From Paradevosia sp036499825 (lineage in GTDB: Bacteria; Pseudomonadota; Alphaproteobacteria; Rhizobiales; Devosiaceae): 64,000 nucleotides of DNA. A program made the position numbers and the translations under genes. Under the pieces are notes generated by a model. That model worked only from the letters and a program-made list of their open reading frames with translations. It ran no database searches and was not told the origin of the DNA. The DNA lies in contig DASYCZ010000041.1 of assembly GCA_036499825.1 (NCBI GenBank), forward strand, positions 62,001 through 126,000, in the 5' to 3' direction. Position 1 is the first letter of the stretch, and every line of letters begins with the position of its first letter. Shown here one piece after another: positions 1 to 9,861 of this stretch.

Positions 1-2
1 CC

Positions 3-170
3 GTCACCACCATGGTGGCCACCGCGACTGGCGCGCGGCTGACGCTCGATCAGGCAATCGCTTGCGACGATAAGGCGCTGACCCGCGCGACCGTCGAGGT
101 CGTCGCCATCCGCAGCGATGGCAGCGCCACCCGGTTACCCGCCGCCCTCAGGACTGCTCTCAAGAGTTAG
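3..170 (+). CDS. ybgC: YbgC-type acyl-CoA thioesterase, C-terminal end
   Basis: Partial gene; the 5' part lies outside the window. The open frame entering from the left edge ends with TAG at 168-170 and encodes about 55 residues. It contains LTLDQAI, a charged stretch and VEVVAIRSDGSATRLPAALR, which fits the last beta-strands and tail of the hotdog-fold YbgC family. YbgC is the usual first gene of tol-pal clusters, and tolQ follows about 300 bases downstream. The family hydrolyses short acyl-CoA or acyl-ACP thioesters in the cytoplasm. The catalytic Asp region is not in the window, so the call rests on tail similarity and position. Confidence 0.6.
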   Translation, partial: VTTMVATATGARLTLDQAIACDDKALTRATVEVVAIRSDGSATRLPAALRTALKS

Positions 171-471
171 AACTTTTCCGGACCTGAGCCGCCTTATGCG
201 GGTCATCCAGCCGCGCAATGTCAGTTGTGTGAAAGGATTCGCGGCGGCGAAGGCGAGCTATTCGTCGCGACAATTACAGCCGATCACGATTTCGAAGCAA
301 AATGCTGTTTCGAGCCTTTTGTTAACTAATGCTTGACCATAATTCGGGCAAAGGGACGGAACCCGGTCCAAGGCCCGTGGACTAAGGCAATTCTCTTAAA
401 TTTGTCGCATTTGAACCGCATCGGGGCCGTGCAAGGCCGGTTGCGGAAGACTGAGCCAGAAGGACGAATTC
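171..471. other. Intergenic region before tolQ
   Basis: About 300 bases without a convincing gene; the small open frames crossing it have no protein-like composition and no good ribosome binding site. At 322-336 it holds TTAA, seven bases, then TTGA, one mismatch from the CtrA full site TTAA-N7-TTAA. This region probably holds the promoter of tolQRA. A good ribosome site (AAGGACG) stands just before the tolQ ATG. Confidence 0.4.
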
Positions 472-1185
472 ATGGAAGCCATGGACGCTGCAGCGGTCGC
501 CGCCCCCCAAGCCGTCGACTTTTCGCTGTTCGCGCTGTTTTTGAGCGCCGACTGGGTAGTGAAGATCGTGATGCTCGGTCTGCTCGGCGCCTCGATCTGG
601 TGCTGGGCGATCATCATCGACAAATCAGTGCTCTACACGCGCTTTTCCCGTGAAATGGGCCGCTTCGAGCGCATTTTCTGGTCGGGACAGTCACTGGAAG
701 AGCTCTATCAGACGCAGTCGGACAAGCCGTCCGCCGGTCTTGGCGCAGTATTTGTCGCGGCCATGAAGGAATGGAAGCGCAGCCACGAGCAGAACGCCGC
801 ATCTTTCATCGGCGTGCAGCAGCGCATGGACAAGGTCCTCGATGTCGCCATCAACCGCGAAAGCGAGCGGCTGGAGCGCAATCTTGGCTTTCTGGCCACG
901 GTAGGCTCTGCCTCGCCCTTTATCGGCCTTTTTGGCACGGTATGGGGCATCATGCATTCGTTCACGTCGATCGCGGCGTCCAAGAGCACCAACCTTGCCG
1001 TCGTGGCTCCCGGCATCGCCGAGGCATTGTTCGCCACGGCGCTGGGCCTACTCGCCGCTATCCCGGCGGTGATCGCCTACAACAAGCTGTCGGGTGACGC
1101 CAACAAGATGATCGGGCGGCTCGAAGGCTTTGCCGACGAGTTCTCGACGATCCTCTCCCGCCAGCTCGAGTCCCGGAGCAAGTAG
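472..1185 (+). CDS. tolQ: Tol-Pal proton channel subunit TolQ
   Basis: TolQ forms with TolR the inner-membrane, proton-motive-force-driven motor of the Tol-Pal system, which constricts the outer membrane at division. The 237-residue product has the MotA/TolQ/ExbB layout: a hydrophobic segment near residues 28-48 (VVKIVMLGLLGASIWCW), a long cytoplasmic loop, and two more membrane segments around residues 140-160 and 175-205. The second begins in LGFLATVGSASPFIGLFGTVWGI, the family signature (broken here: LGFLATVGS, then ASPFIGLFGTVWGI). The start has AAGGACG upstream. Four bases separate its stop from the tolR start, indicating one transcript. Confidence 0.97.
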   Translation: MEAMDAAAVAAPQAVDFSLFALFLSADWVVKIVMLGLLGASIWCWAIIIDKSVLYTRFSREMGRFERIFWSGQSLEELYQTQSDKPSAGLGAVFVAAMKEWKRSHEQNAASFIGVQQRMDKVLDVAINRESERLERNLGFLATVGSASPFIGLFGTVWGIMHSFTSIAASKSTNLAVVAPGIAEALFATALGLLAAIPAVIAYNKLSGDANKMIGRLEGFADEFSTILSRQLESRSK

Positions 1186-1189
1186 CCCC

Positions 1190-1648
1190 ATGGCAATGGC
1201 AGTATCTGGCGGTGGAGGCGGCGGCCGTGGCCGTCGCGGCAAGCGCGGCAGCCGCAGGCCGATGAGCGAAATCAACGTCACGCCGCTCGTCGACGTGATG
1301 CTCGTGCTTCTGATCGTGTTCATGGTGGCGGCACCGTTGATGACGGTCGGCGTGCCGATCGATTTGCCGCAGACGCAGGCCAAGGAACTCAACACCGACA
1401 GCAAGCCGATCACCGTCGTGGTGACGCCGGATGGCCAGACCTATCTGGGCGACGATCCCGTGCCGCTCGACAATCTGATCCCCACAATCGCCCAGCAGGC
1501 GACTGAGGGTACGGACCAGCGTATCTATATCCGGGGCGACATGACGGCCAACTACGGTGCCGTGATGAAGGTCATGGGAGCGCTTTCGGGCGCTGGCTAC
1601 TCCAAGATCGGCCTCGTCACCGAGCAGCAGCAGGAAGGGGCCAAATAG
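1190..1648 (+). CDS. tolR: Tol-Pal system protein TolR
   Basis: TolR is the single-pass partner of TolQ that carries the proton-responsive Asp. The 152-residue product begins with a Gly/Arg-rich tail (SGGGGGGRGRRGKRG), then MSEINVTPLVDVMLVLLIVF, the ExbD/TolR signature with the membrane Asp in VDVML. The periplasmic domain follows and ends at residue 152, the usual length. I start it at 1190, just after the tolQ stop; an in-frame upstream ATG at 1130 would add 20 residues from inside tolQ and is less likely. tolA begins five bases after its stop. Confidence 0.96.
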   Translation: MAMAVSGGGGGGRGRRGKRGSRRPMSEINVTPLVDVMLVLLIVFMVAAPLMTVGVPIDLPQTQAKELNTDSKPITVVVTPDGQTYLGDDPVPLDNLIPTIAQQATEGTDQRIYIRGDMTANYGAVMKVMGALSGAGYSKIGLVTEQQQEGAK

Positions 1649-1652
1649 GGCC

Positions 1653-2999
1653 ATGCGAACCGGCCTTGTGGTTTCGGCGATAACTCATGCAACGCTCCTG
1701 GCCCTCATCCTGATGGGGTTCGGGGCGGCCGAAGAACTGCAACCCGTCACCGTGGATTCCATTTCGGTCGATCTGGTGCCGATCAGCGACACCACCAATG
1801 TGCGCGTGGGCTCTCTGAACAGCCAGGTGGTCGAGACCAAGACGCCGTCGGCAGTGAAGGACACCAAGCCGGCAGAGGTCGCCAAGCCGGCCGGCAATAC
1901 GGCCGAGGATCAGCCCAAACCGCAGGAAGCGCCCAAGCCGACGCCCGCGCCGACCGTCAAGACGGCTCCCGCGCCACAGCCCGATCCAGAACCCGATCCG
2001 CAGCCGGCCGCACCGCCCAAGCCGGCCGATCCGGCGCCGCGTCCCGAGCCTACACCGCCAAAACCTGCTCCCGCGCCACAGCCGCAACCCCAGCCAGCTG
2101 CCGCGCCGCAACCGGCCGCCTCGCCCAAGCCTGATCCGAAACCGGCGGCACAGACGCCCGAGCTCGCAACACCCGATGCGGCGAGCCCGCAGGAAGTGGT
2201 CCCGGAGCCGGCGACGCGGGTGGCGACGCTCGAGCAGAAGCGTGCCGACTTCGCCAAGCAGCAGGCCGACGCCGAGGCCAAAGCCAAGGCGGACGCGGCG
2301 GCCAAGGCAAAGGCCGATGCCGATGCGAAGGCCAAGGCGGATGCTGATGCCAAGGCAAAAGCCGACGCCAAGGCCAAGGCTGATGCCGATGCGAAAGCTG
2401 ATGCCGATGCGAAGGCCAAAGCGGATGCCGCAGACAAGGCGAAGGCCGATGCCGACGCCAAGGCCAAGGCTGATGCGAAGGCCAAGGCTGATGCAAAAGC
2501 TGCTGCCGATGCCAAGGCGAAGGCGGATGCCGATGCCAAGAAAAAGGCAGCCGATGCCAAGCGTGCCGCCGATGCCAAGTCGCAACAGCAGGCCGCGATC
2601 AATCCCGATGATATTTCGAGTATCATCAACTCTGAAGACTCCCGCGGCGGTACCACGGGGCAGGGTGGTGATCCGACTCTGGGCAAATCCACCGGCACCT
2701 CGGCGACGCTGTCGCAGTCGGAAATGGATGCGCTGGTGGCACAGATCAAAGGGTGCCTGAGCGTGCCGCCCGGTGCGGCGGAGAGCGGTGCGACGGCGGA
2801 GCTGCAAATCAGCTTCAGTCCCGATGGCCGGGTGTCGGGACAACCGCAGATTACCAAGGCGCCGGCCAATTCACTCGAACAGGCCCTCGCCTCGGCGGCA
2901 GTCCGCGCCGTGATGCGGTGCGGTCCTTACAGCCTGGTGGCTCAAAAATACGATCAATTGCAGCAGGTCGCAGTCGTGTTCGACCCCAGCCGCTTCTGA
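1653..2999 (+). CDS. tolA: Cell envelope integrity protein TolA
   Basis: TolA spans the periplasm and links the TolQR motor to TolB/Pal. The 448-residue product has an N-terminal membrane anchor (about residues 5-23, VVSAITHATLLALILMGFG), a Pro/Ala/Lys-rich region (about 80-185), a long Ala-Lys-Asp helical repeat region (about 200-310) and a C-terminal TonB/TolA-like domain (about 355-448) with a Cys pair (KGCLSVPPG and MRCGPYS). This is the standard three-domain TolA plan. It sits between tolR and tolB with very short spacing. The repeat region is unusually regular at DNA level. Confidence 0.93.
   Translation: MRTGLVVSAITHATLLALILMGFGAAEELQPVTVDSISVDLVPISDTTNVRVGSLNSQVVETKTPSAVKDTKPAEVAKPAGNTAEDQPKPQEAPKPTPAPTVKTAPAPQPDPEPDPQPAAPPKPADPAPRPEPTPPKPAPAPQPQPQPAAAPQPAASPKPDPKPAAQTPELATPDAASPQEVVPEPATRVATLEQKRADFAKQQADAEAKAKADAAAKAKADADAKAKADADAKAKADAKAKADADAKADADAKAKADAADKAKADADAKAKADAKAKADAKAAADAKAKADADAKKKAADAKRAADAKSQQQAAINPDDISSIINSEDSRGGTTGQGGDPTLGKSTGTSATLSQSEMDALVAQIKGCLSVPPGAAESGATAELQISFSPDGRVSGQPQITKAPANSLEQALASAAVRAVMRCGPYSLVAQKYDQLQQVAVVFDPSRF
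2270..2580 (+). repeat. Tandem KAKADADA-coding repeats in tolA
   Basis: A run of degenerate tandem units encoding variations of AKAKADAD, roughly 18-24 bases each, makes up the helical stalk of TolA. Units such as gccaaggcgaaggccgatg recur many times with synonymous changes. Such arrays can change length by slippage. Regular spacing is due to the protein repeat; there are no unique spacers, so this is not a CRISPR. Confidence 0.85.
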
Positions 3000-3043
3000 T
3001 CTCGATTATGACCGGCTCAAGAGCCGAAGGAATGGAGAAGACC

Positions 3044-4354
3044 ATGACTTTGATCACTCGCCGCAATGCCCTGGTGCTGGGGCTGGCCGGCTCGGCGGCA
3101 CTGGCCGTGACCAGTCCCGCTTCGGCGCTCGTGAAGATCGTGGTGGGTGGCGGCGACTTCCAGCCACTGCCCATCGCAATTCCCGATTTCGCCTCGTCCG
3201 ACCCGCAGTTCGGCAAGGATATCGCCGATATCGTGCGGGCCGACCTCAAGCGTTCGGGCCTGTTCGCTCCGCTCGATCCGGCCTCGCTGCCGGTGCGGGT
3301 GGGCGATATTTCGGCGACACCGGATTTCGCCACCTGGCGCGGCGTCAATGTCGATGCGCTGGTGATGGGCGGGGTCGAGCGCGGCGCGCAGATCCAGTCC
3401 TCGGTCCGCGTCTGGGATACCCAGCAGGCCGCCCAGGTCGTGGGCAAGTCCTATTCCACCGATGCCAATAGCTGGCGCCGTGTCGCCCATATCATCGCCG
3501 ACGCCATCTATTCGTCGCTGACCGGTGAAAGCGGCTATTTCGATACCCGCGTGATCTACACCGCCGAGAGCGGCCCTAAGGCCAACCGGGTCCGGCGCCT
3601 GGCCATCATGGACCAGGATGGCGCCAATGTGCAGTACCTGACAGACGGCAACACGCAGGCGCTGACGCCGCGTTTTGCGCCCAACAGCGATCTCGTCGCC
3701 TACATGAATCTCGAAGATGGCGACCCGCAGGTCTATCTGTTGCAGCTATCGACCGGCCGGCAGCAGCCGCTTGGCCAGTTCGGCGCCATGACCTTCGCGC
3801 CGCGCTTTTCGCCCGATGGCGGCACCGTCGCCTTCTCGGTGGAATCGAGCGGCGCCACCAATATCTATTCGGTCCGTCTCAATGGCGGCAAGCCGACGCA
3901 GCTGACCAGCGGCGCGGCCATCGACACCGGCCCGTCCTTTTCTCCCGATGGCAGCCGTATCTGCTTCGAGTCCGATCGTGGCGGCAGCCCGCAGATCTAC
4001 CTGATGTCGGCCGGCGGCGGCGGTGCGCAGCGCATCAGCTATGGTGACGGCAGCTATTCGACGCCGGTGTGGTCGCCCAAGGGCGATCTCATCGCCTTCA
4101 CGCGCCAGTCCGGCGGCCAGTTCCAGATCGGCACCATGAAGCCGGACGGGTCGTCCGAGCGCATCCTGATGTCGAGCTACCATGCCGAAGGCCCAACCTG
4201 GGCACCGAACGGGCGCGTCATCATGTTCTTCCAGGATCCCGGCGGGAATGACGGCCCGAAACTGCATTCGGTCGACATCTGGGGCCGCAATCTGCAGGTC
4301 ATACCGACCGAGACCTTCGCCTCCGATCCGACCTGGTCGCCGCTCCGCTCCTGA
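3044..4354 (+). CDS. tolB: Tol-Pal system beta-propeller protein TolB
   Basis: TolB is the periplasmic partner that binds Pal and TolA. The 436-residue product has an N-terminal domain (about 30-170) and a six-bladed propeller with repeated blade motifs such as FAPRFSPDGG, PSFSPDGSRI, PVWSPKGDLI and PTWAPNGRVI. I start it at the ATG at 3044, preceded by GGAGAAG; in-frame ATGs at 3008 and 3032 are possible. The signal sequence reads TRRNALVLGLAGSAALA, a twin-arginine-like form, unusual for TolB, which is normally Sec-exported. The tolA stop lies 45 bases upstream. Signal cleavage probably follows TSPASA. Confidence 0.96.
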   Translation: MTLITRRNALVLGLAGSAALAVTSPASALVKIVVGGGDFQPLPIAIPDFASSDPQFGKDIADIVRADLKRSGLFAPLDPASLPVRVGDISATPDFATWRGVNVDALVMGGVERGAQIQSSVRVWDTQQAAQVVGKSYSTDANSWRRVAHIIADAIYSSLTGESGYFDTRVIYTAESGPKANRVRRLAIMDQDGANVQYLTDGNTQALTPRFAPNSDLVAYMNLEDGDPQVYLLQLSTGRQQPLGQFGAMTFAPRFSPDGGTVAFSVESSGATNIYSVRLNGGKPTQLTSGAAIDTGPSFSPDGSRICFESDRGGSPQIYLMSAGGGGAQRISYGDGSYSTPVWSPKGDLIAFTRQSGGQFQIGTMKPDGSSERILMSSYHAEGPTWAPNGRVIMFFQDPGGNDGPKLHSVDIWGRNLQVIPTETFASDPTWSPLRS

Positions 4355-4644
4355 CCGCAATGACCAGCACGAAGCCGGCGCCGATTCGGATTTCCGGAGG
4401 CGCCGGCTTGGCATTTTCCGGCTGGCTGCGCCGACCGCGGACCATGGTAAATATCCACGCCCTACAGAAATCTTCAGAAAAATGTCCGGCTGCAGTGCAA
4501 AGTCGCAACACTGTGGAAAACCGCGGAGTTCGGCCACATTCCGGACAGAATAAGTCCTGATTAACCATGCTCGCGAACGGGGCTTTAAGATAACGCGCGG
4601 TAAATGTCTGGACAAAATTCGATCTATTCGGGAGTAACTACAGC
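4355..4644 (+). other. tolB-pal intergenic region
   Basis: 290 bases without a credible gene. It contains a perfect 11-bp inverted repeat (4372-4382 with 4399-4409) just after tolB, a candidate attenuator or weak terminator, and TTAACCAT at 4561-4568, which matches the CtrA half-site type. pal probably has its own promoter here. A GGGAG ribosome site precedes the pal ATG. Confidence 0.4.
4372..4409 (+). terminator. Hairpin after tolB
   Basis: AAGCCGGCGCC at 4372-4382 pairs perfectly with GGCGCCGGCTT at 4399-4409, with a 16-base loop. The following bases have only a short run of T (gcatttt), so it may attenuate rather than stop transcription between tolB and pal. Confidence 0.5.
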
Positions 4645-5130
4645 ATGCGCGTTATGACGCCAACCCTTACCATTTTGCGCAATTTCGCGCTCGTCGCGCT
4701 TCTGGTTGCGGTTGCGGCTTGTTCTCGGACTCCCGCTACCGGCGTGGGCAATCTCGGCCCCGGCGGCAGTGCCCCGGGTAGCCAGCAGGAGTTCCTGGTC
4801 ACCGTTGGTGATCGTGTGTTCTTCGATACCGACTCTTCCTCGTTGACGCCGACGGCGCAGGCCACGCTCGACAAGCAGGCCGCCTGGCTCAACCAGTACA
4901 GAAACTATCGTATCCTGATCGAAGGTCATGCCGACGAACGCGGTACGCGTGAATACAACGTCGCCCTCGGTGCGCGCCGTGCCAATGTGGTGGTCAACTA
5001 TCTGATCAGCCGTGGCGTGGATGGACAGCGCATCACGTCCAAGTCCTATGGCAAGGAACGGCCGGTGGCGATCTGTAACGACATCTCCTGCTGGTCGCAG
5101 AACCGCCGCGCGGTAACCGTCGTCCAGTAA
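4645..5130 (+). CDS. pal: Peptidoglycan-associated lipoprotein Pal
   Basis: Pal anchors the outer membrane to peptidoglycan and is recruited by TolB. The 161-residue product has a lipoprotein signal with lipobox VAAC (Cys at residue 26), a short Gly/Pro linker, and an OmpA-like domain from about residue 50: VFFDTDSSSLTPTAQ, ILIEGHADERGTREYNVALG and SYGKERPVA. The Asp and Arg residues of the GHADERGTREYN segment are those known to bind diaminopimelate. A perfect terminator hairpin follows, so pal ends a transcript. Confidence 0.97.
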   Translation: MRVMTPTLTILRNFALVALLVAVAACSRTPATGVGNLGPGGSAPGSQQEFLVTVGDRVFFDTDSSSLTPTAQATLDKQAAWLNQYRNYRILIEGHADERGTREYNVALGARRANVVVNYLISRGVDGQRITSKSYGKERPVAICNDISCWSQNRRAVTVVQ

Positions 5131-5174
5131 CGGGTTTCACAGTTCCACCCAACTCCAGGAAAACTGGAGGCAAT

Positions 5175-5215
5175 GGCGCCGGTGCCGCGTATTTGGCACC
5201 GGCGCCGCTTTTTTT
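5175..5215 (+). terminator. Rho-independent terminator after pal
   Basis: GGCGCCGGTGCC (5175-5186) pairs perfectly with GGCACCGGCGCC (5195-5206) across an 8-base loop and is followed after two bases by seven T. This is a strong intrinsic terminator for the pal transcript. Confidence 0.92.
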
Positions 5216-5287
5216 GGTCACGATTATTCGTTATTTCCCCGGCACCAACGGTATATTGGCGGGCGACCCGCCGACCAAGGAGATGTC

Positions 5288-6367
5288 ATGGTGATTGATC
5301 GACTGCCTGGACGGGCGCGAAAGCCGGCAATGCTTGCCGTGCTGGTTGCCGCGGGCCTCATGCTGCCGGCCGTGCCGGCCTTCGCGCAGCAAGCGCGCAT
5401 ACAGGTGGCGCAAACAGCCCAGCAAGCGCAGTTGAACCTGCAGATCGGGCAGTTGCAGGACCAGGTGCGGACACTGACCGGCCAGGTCGAGGGCCTGCAG
5501 TTCCAGCTGGCGCAGATGCAGACGCTGATCCAGAAGATGACCGAGGACAATGAGTTCCGCTTCCAGCAGCTCGAGGGCGCGGCCCCGGCTGGCGGCAAGG
5601 CTCCCGCACCCCAGAGCGGCACTGCGCCCGCGCCAGGCGGTGCTGGGGGAAAAACTGAGGCGGTGCCTCAATCCGGCGGCGTGACGCCGACCGCGGAGGC
5701 ACCGCAGACACCCATTCAGGTTCCCTATGAGGCGCCGCAGCAGGGCGCCGTGCAGACACCGCCGCCCCAGAAGGCCGGCGTGACCCCGCCGGTGCTCGAT
5801 GCCGACAACCAGCCGGAAGACGGGCTGGGCGATTCTCTCGACCCACTGCTCGGCACCGGTGAAGGCGCCGATCCGGCCAAGCTCGGCGAATTGCCGACGG
5901 GCAGTTTCGACATTCAGGGCAATACCGTAACCGATCCGGCTCTTCGTCCTGATGATGGCACCGACGCCACGCCCAGCGATGCGGCCGCGCAGTACCAGGC
6001 CGGCTACGACGCCATCGTGCAGGGCGACTATGCCTTCGCGGAAGATCAGTTCCGGCAATATCTGCAGCTTTATCCCGATGGCGACAAGGCACCCGATGCC
6101 ACCAACTGGCTGGGCGAGGCACAGTTGCAGCTCGGCTCATTCGACGACGCGGCCGATACGCTGCTGCAGGGCTATCAGAAATTCCCGAGTTCGCCCCGGG
6201 CACCCGATATGCTGTTGAAGCTCGGCATCGCGCTGTCGGGTTCGGGCGAACGCGATACGGCCTGCCGGACGTTTGGCGAAGTCACCAAGCGCTATACCGA
6301 TCTGTCGCCGGCGCTCAGGAAGCGGCTCGACCAAGAAGAGATCAACGCGCAATGCCCGCCGGCGTAA
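5288..6367 (+). CDS. cpoB: Tol-Pal accessory protein CpoB (YbgF)
   Basis: CpoB couples Tol-Pal to peptidoglycan synthesis in the periplasm. The 359-residue product has a signal peptide (to about residue 34, AVPAFA), an N-terminal Gln-rich coiled coil (about 45-95, LNLQIGQLQDQVRTLTGQV), a long Pro/Ala-rich linker and C-terminal tetratricopeptide repeats (about 235-350) beginning AAAQYQAGYDAIVQGDYAFA with LYPDGDKAPDATNWLGEA. It lies immediately downstream of pal and its terminator, with AAGGAG seven bases before the ATG, so it likely has its own promoter. The last 16 bases overlap tilS. Confidence 0.95.
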   Translation: MVIDRLPGRARKPAMLAVLVAAGLMLPAVPAFAQQARIQVAQTAQQAQLNLQIGQLQDQVRTLTGQVEGLQFQLAQMQTLIQKMTEDNEFRFQQLEGAAPAGGKAPAPQSGTAPAPGGAGGKTEAVPQSGGVTPTAEAPQTPIQVPYEAPQQGAVQTPPPQKAGVTPPVLDADNQPEDGLGDSLDPLLGTGEGADPAKLGELPTGSFDIQGNTVTDPALRPDDGTDATPSDAAAQYQAGYDAIVQGDYAFAEDQFRQYLQLYPDGDKAPDATNWLGEAQLQLGSFDDAADTLLQGYQKFPSSPRAPDMLLKLGIALSGSGERDTACRTFGEVTKRYTDLSPALRKRLDQEEINAQCPPA

Positions 6368-7611
6368 CCGCGGACGGCTTCGCCGAGGTCATGGCGCCAG
6401 TCGCCGGCCGCAAGGCTATCGGTGTCGCCGTATCCGGCGGCGCCGACAGCCTGGCGCTGCTGCTGCTGGTGCGGCGCTGGGCGGGCGATCTGCCCACCGC
6501 GCCCGCGGTCTACGTCTATACCGTCGATCATCGCCTCAGGCGCGAGGCCGCGGCCGAGGCGGCGATGGTGGTGCGCGAGGCAGAAGCCAGAGGATTGGCT
6601 GCACGCTCGCTGGCCTGGACTGACGCCAAGCCTGCAACGGGCGTCCAGGAGGCCGCAAGGGTGGCGCGCTACCGCCTGATCGGGGAGGCCATGGCCGCCG
6701 ATGGGGCCGAGGTGTTGCTGACCGCCCATCATCGCCACGACCAGGCCGAGACCGTATTGATGCGGCTCACCCATGGCAGCGGGCTCGATGGTCTTTCGGG
6801 CATGGCGCCGTTCTCCAGTGTCGAAGGCGTCTCCATTTTCCGGCCGCTGCTGGGTGTCGATCCGGAGGCGCTGCGCAGCATGGTGGAAGCCGAGGGGATG
6901 GTGCCGGCCGACGATCCCAGCAATCGCGATCCGCATTACGAACGCGTGCGCTGGCGGCAGGCACTGCCGGCCCTGGCCACGCTCGGACTCGATGCCGAGG
7001 CGCTGTCGCGCTTTGCGACGCGTGCCGCCGAGGCCGAGGCGGCCCTGGCCCATACCGCGGCGCGGAGTTTTTCCGAACTGGTCAAGCTCGACGGCTTCGG
7101 CGCTGCCGAGATGGATTATGAGGCTTTCTCGGCCGTGCCCAAGGCCATCGGCACCAGGGTGCTGGGCCGGGTGCTCAACATCGTGGGTGGGCGGCAAAAT
7201 CCGCGTGCGCTCGGTGTCGTCGAAAGGCTGCGCGAGACGCTGGTCGTGGGGGATGTTTCCAAGACCCGTACGGTGCTCGGCTGCGTGGTCCGCAATGCCA
7301 GCGGCATCGTCTCGGTGGCGCGTGAGCCGGGGCGTCAGATGGTCCCCTCGCAGCGGCTCGTGCCGGGTGTCGAATTGCTCTGGGACGAGCGATTCGTCAT
7401 CCTCAACCGCTCCAACGATGCCGATCTCGCCGTCAGCGCCGCCGAATACTGGCAGCGCCGGCACCTGGAGGAGCTGTTCGGCTTCCGGATCACGGCCCCG
7501 ATGGAGGCGATCCGCACCTCGCCGTTGATCGTCGATGGTAACGAAAAGATCCTGGCACTCGGAAGTTACGCCTTCGATGAGCGCGTCACCGTCAGGCTGC
7601 GGGTCGATTGA
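6352..7611 (+). CDS. tilS: tRNA(Ile)-lysidine synthetase TilS
   Basis: TilS converts the wobble cytidine of tRNA-Ile(CAU) to lysidine using ATP and lysine, so AUA is read as Ile. The 419-residue product carries the PP-loop motif SGGADS at residues 28-33, and family motifs such as YTVDHRLR, LTAHHRHDQAET and RLTHGSGLDGLSGM. It has an alphaproteobacterial length. The start overlaps the end of cpoB by 16 bases, which suggests translational coupling. ftsH follows after 140 bases. The weakest point is the exact start, since the overlap leaves no separate ribosome site. Confidence 0.95.
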   Translation: MPAGVTADGFAEVMAPVAGRKAIGVAVSGGADSLALLLLVRRWAGDLPTAPAVYVYTVDHRLRREAAAEAAMVVREAEARGLAARSLAWTDAKPATGVQEAARVARYRLIGEAMAADGAEVLLTAHHRHDQAETVLMRLTHGSGLDGLSGMAPFSSVEGVSIFRPLLGVDPEALRSMVEAEGMVPADDPSNRDPHYERVRWRQALPALATLGLDAEALSRFATRAAEAEAALAHTAARSFSELVKLDGFGAAEMDYEAFSAVPKAIGTRVLGRVLNIVGGRQNPRALGVVERLRETLVVGDVSKTRTVLGCVVRNASGIVSVAREPGRQMVPSQRLVPGVELLWDERFVILNRSNDADLAVSAAEYWQRRHLEELFGFRITAPMEAIRTSPLIVDGNEKILALGSYAFDERVTVRLRVD

Positions 7612-7752
7612 AACAACTGAAGATATGACCGCGCATTAACCGAATGACACTATGGTGACTGGTCTCTTGCCCTTGTAACGCCCTATTGGTGGACATACAT
7701 TCGGCCTACCTGCAGGCGAGTCCAAAAACGCCAGCTTTCCGGGACAAAATTA

Positions 7753-9690
<1,938 letters not shown>

Positions 9691-9703
9691 TAGAGGTATG
9701 CGA

Positions 9704-9729
9704 GGGCCGCCGAAAGGCGGCCCTTTTTT
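9704..9729 (+). terminator. Rho-independent terminator after ftsH
   Basis: GGGCCGCC (9704-9711), loop GAAA, GGCGGCCC (9716-9723), then six T. A perfect 8-bp GC stem with a GNRA-type tetraloop; it separates ftsH from glmM transcription. Confidence 0.92.
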
Positions 9730-9861
9730 GCTGACCGCCGTGACTTCTTCACAACAGCGTGACCGCTATTTCGCCGCGATCAGGGACTACACGGCTCTCA
9801 CGCATGAACTTTAAACGAGACGTTGCCGCGCTATAATGCGCGACAAGGACGGGGCGATTCC

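Noticed and set aside
1130..1189. Upstream start for tolR
   Set aside because: It lies inside tolQ, and the start at 1190 gives the family length and short spacing.
2270..2580. tolA repeats as a CRISPR array
   Set aside because: Units are coding, adjacent and without unique spacers.
1617..2843. Long minus-strand reading frames opposite tolA
   Set aside because: They mirror the Ala/Lys/Asp repeats and give Gly/Arg/Leu-only products; tolA on the plus strand is a certain gene.
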